From: Micromonospora lutea | Lineage (GTDB): Bacteria; Actinomycetota; Actinomycetes; Mycobacteriales; Micromonosporaceae | Length of the DNA stretch: 64,000 nt | Assembly: GCF_016863535.1 (NCBI RefSeq) | Contig: NZ_BOPB01000020.1 | Span: 1 to 64,000, forward strand | Direction of reading: 5' to 3' | In this document: positions 62,669 through 64,000 of the stretch, piece by piece | Layout: the number at the start of each line of letters is the position of its first letter | How positions within the stretch are numbered: position 1 is the stretch's first letter | Translations under genes and position numbers: made by a program | The notes under the pieces: model-generated | Databases searched by the model: none | What the model saw: the letters and a program-made list of their open reading frames with translations, nothing else | What the model was told of the DNA's origin: nothing

Positions 62669-62883
62669 CATGCACCTGCCAACACCAGTCATCTACTGCC
62701 AGCAGGGCGTAAACCAATTGCAGTGCATCGATGCCTGGTGCTCACCTTCGAGGATGCTCATGCGGTGGGCGGGCGGCCCGCAGGGCACAGCGAGAGGTGC
62801 CTGCCGCAGACGCCCGAATGAATGATTGCCCCACGACGCGGACCAGGGGCGAACGGCCCGACCGGCGGCAGAAGGTGGACGCG

Positions 62884-63756
62884 ATGGGCGAGATGCGGCG
62901 GGTACCCGGCGGAATGTTCCGGCAGGGCACCCCCGAGTGGGTGCTCGACTGGCTCGACGACGCCGACCAGCCGTTGCCGCGTCTCTGGTTCGCCGACGAG
63001 ACACCCCAGTTCAGCACCGTGGTGGCGCCGTTCCGCATCGACCGGTTCCCGGTCACCGTTGGCGAGTACGCCCGGTTCGTGCGCGACACCGGCTACCGCA
63101 CGGAGGCGGAGCGGCGTGGCTTCGGTCTGGTCTACACGGAGCACGGCTGGGTGGAGCGCGACGGCGTCAGCTGGAACGCGCCCGGCGGTCCGGGCACCGG
63201 CGGGACCGAATTCGACGACCATCCCGTCGTCCACGTCTCCTTCACCGACGCCCAGGAGTTCGCCGCCTGGTGCGACAAGCGGCTGCCCACCGAGGCGGAG
63301 TGGGAGTTCGCCGCCCGCGGGCCCGACTTCCGGATCTGGCCCTGGGGCGACGAGTGGGACCCCGGGGCCGCCAACACGGCGGAACTGCACGCCGGCCCGC
63401 TGACCTCACTGGCCGCCTGGCAGCAGTGGTGGCGCGTCGAGTGCGCGCGACACGGCCCGGTGCCCCGGACCTCACCGGTGGGCGCCTTCTCCGAGCGGGG
63501 CGACAGCCCCTTCGGCTGCGCCGACATGGCCGGCAACGTCTACGAGTGGACCTCGACGTCGTCCCGGCTCTACGCGGACACCGTCCGGTGCGACCCCACG
63601 GTCGCGATGGCGATGGGCCGCTACCGCGTCATCCGGGGCGGCTCGTGGATGAACTTCCGTTACCAGGTCCGATGCAGCGAACGCATGCATGGGGACCCCG
63701 GTGGTTGGTCCAGCTTCGCGCACGGGTTCCGCTGCGCGGCCGACCTACAGCGCTGA
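62884..63756 (+). CDS. FGE/EgtB-fold (SUMF1 domain) protein lacking the FGE active-site cysteines
   Basis: 290 aa from ATG 62884 (AGAAGGTGGA upstream). ATG 62818 is an in-frame alternative. It opens with VPGGMFRQGT and has FRIDRFPVTVGEYARFV, DDHPVVHVSFTDAQEFAAWC, KRLPTEAEWEFAARG, DMAGNVYEWT and RVIRGGSWMNFR, the full formylglycine-generating-enzyme-sulfatase domain. Where FGE has its two copper-binding cysteines after RGGS(Y/F), this protein has MNFRYQVRC, so it should not make formylglycine. It lacks the DinB half of EgtB/OvoA. Nine bases downstream begins a sulfur-carrier-like gene. Sulfur or redox chemistry is possible, but the function is unknown. Confidence 0.85.
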   Translation: MGEMRRVPGGMFRQGTPEWVLDWLDDADQPLPRLWFADETPQFSTVVAPFRIDRFPVTVGEYARFVRDTGYRTEAERRGFGLVYTEHGWVERDGVSWNAPGGPGTGGTEFDDHPVVHVSFTDAQEFAAWCDKRLPTEAEWEFAARGPDFRIWPWGDEWDPGAANTAELHAGPLTSLAAWQQWWRVECARHGPVPRTSPVGAFSERGDSPFGCADMAGNVYEWTSTSSRLYADTVRCDPTVAMAMGRYRVIRGGSWMNFRYQVRCSERMHGDPGGWSSFAHGFRCAADLQR

Positions 63757-63764
63757 GGAGAGAC

Positions 63765-64000
63765 ATGGTCAGGATTGTGGTGCCCACCGTCTGGACGCCC
63801 CAGGGCAGGACCGACTTCGAGGGCACGCCGGGCCCGTTGGACGAGGTCATCCGGGACTTCGTCGCCCGCCATCCGGAGTTCGGCCGGCGGCTGCTCGACG
63901 CCGACGGAGCGCCCTTGCGATATGTCAACATCTGTATCGACGATGACCTGATCCCGCGCCACCAGCGGGCCGCCGCGACCGTCGGCCCCGACGCGGTCGT
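63765..64000 (+). CDS. MoaD/ThiS-like beta-grasp sulfur carrier, cut by the window end
   Basis: The first 78 codons are visible, from ATG 63765 with GAGGAG eight bases before it. The open frame begins MVRIVVPTVWTPQGR and has LDEVIRDFVARHPEFGRRLL and LRYVNICIDDD, the pattern of MoaD-family proteins (beta strand, helix, beta strand; the YVN(I/V)xxN/D-type motif precedes the C-terminal Gly-Gly tail). The Gly-Gly end would lie just beyond the window, so it cannot be confirmed. Such proteins carry sulfur as a thiocarboxylate. Its position directly after the FGE-fold gene suggests a shared sulfur-related task. Confidence 0.75.
   Translation, partial: MVRIVVPTVWTPQGRTDFEGTPGPLDEVIRDFVARHPEFGRRLLDADGAPLRYVNICIDDDLIPRHQRAAATVGPDAV

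Larger units (their letters stand above)
62470..62883. other. 414-bp gap with two tandem hairpins and a likely promoter
   Basis: The left part holds the terminators at 62485-62524 and 62642-62668. The stretch 62690-62760 is AT-richer and could be the promoter for the FGE-fold gene. No gene is seen. Confidence 0.45.

Noticed and set aside
62884..63756. Genuine formylglycine-generating enzyme for a sulfatase
   Set aside because: Both active-site cysteines are absent and no sulfatase gene is nearby.
1..64000. CRISPR arrays, rRNA and tRNA genes, plasmid or chromosome origin
   Set aside because: No regularly spaced repeats, no cloverleaf or rRNA-like segments, and no DnaA-box clusters were seen by eye. 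A tRNAscan/Infernal run would be needed to exclude them fully.

Overview
High-GC actinomycete DNA (GTG/TTG starts, mycothiol-type enzymes, very few TTA codons) that holds most of a biosynthetic gene cluster for a nine-membered, chromoprotein-type enediyne. The decisive markers are an iterative enediyne polyketide synthase with KS-AT-ACP-KR-DH-PPTase order (45644-51442), its hotdog thioesterase (51442-51882), two UnbL-type DUF1702 proteins (43422-45515), UnbV/UnbU (56087-59061), and a neocarzinostatin-family apoprotein with four spaced cysteines and a signal peptide (8360-8824). I cannot name the genus. The gene set most resembles the maduropeptin/C-1027/kedarcidin family as I know it, but it is not an exact match.

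Layout. 1-7825: left flank or periphery (DUF1579-like protein, SDR, GH-like barrel protein, P450, Nudix hydrolase, small membrane protein, secreted protein, alpha/beta hydrolase). 8360-8824: apoprotein. 9024-19103: aromatic acid arm, with an aryl acid AMP/CoA ligase, an iterative KS-AT-DH-KR-ACP PKS of the 6-methylsalicylate/naphthoate type, a methyltransferase, and a divergent salicylyl-CoA-hydroxylase-like flavoprotein. 19181-20239: exported epoxide-hydrolase-like protein. 20678-28849 plus 33387-34916: beta-tyrosine arm, with carrier protein, C*-A NRPS, MIO aminomutase, FAD halogenase, free-standing condensation enzyme and HpaB-type hydroxylase. 28951-31149 and 34913-38894: amino-sugar arm, with N-methyltransferase, glycosyltransferase, UDP-glucuronate decarboxylase, UDP-glucose dehydrogenase and sugar C-methyltransferase. 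This fits a UDP-4-ketopentose, madurosamine-like branched aminopentose that may also be N-methylated. 31237-33357: an apparently intact NAD-dependent DNA ligase between the glycosyltransferase and the hydroxylase. 38991-43114: leftward tailoring operon (CMD/AhpD-like, GMC oxidoreductase, DUF5987-like partner, mycothiol-type DinB protein). 43422-53794: warhead operon with PKS, thioesterase, flavin reductase and P450. 53590-62469: regulators (two paralogous AraC proteins and one MerR protein), UnbV/UnbU, an acyl-CoA-dehydrogenase-like flavoenzyme and an SgcJ-like NTF2 protein. 62884-64000: an FGE/EgtB-fold protein without the FGE cysteines, then the start of a MoaD/ThiS-like sulfur carrier cut by the window edge.

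How the parts fit together (inference from family knowledge): PksE and thioesterase make the polyene, which the Unb proteins, P450, GMC enzyme and others convert to the enediyne core. L-tyrosine becomes beta-tyrosine on the carrier protein, is chlorinated and hydroxylated, and is joined to the core by the condensation enzyme. The glycosyltransferase adds the pentose, and the ligase-activated aryl acid caps the molecule. The apoprotein sequesters the chromophore. The most unusual points are the DNA ligase placed inside a cluster for a DNA-cleaving product, the sulfur-carrier/FGE-fold pair, TTA codons in four cluster genes, and two different MITE-like inverted-repeat elements, one of which supplies a stop codon.
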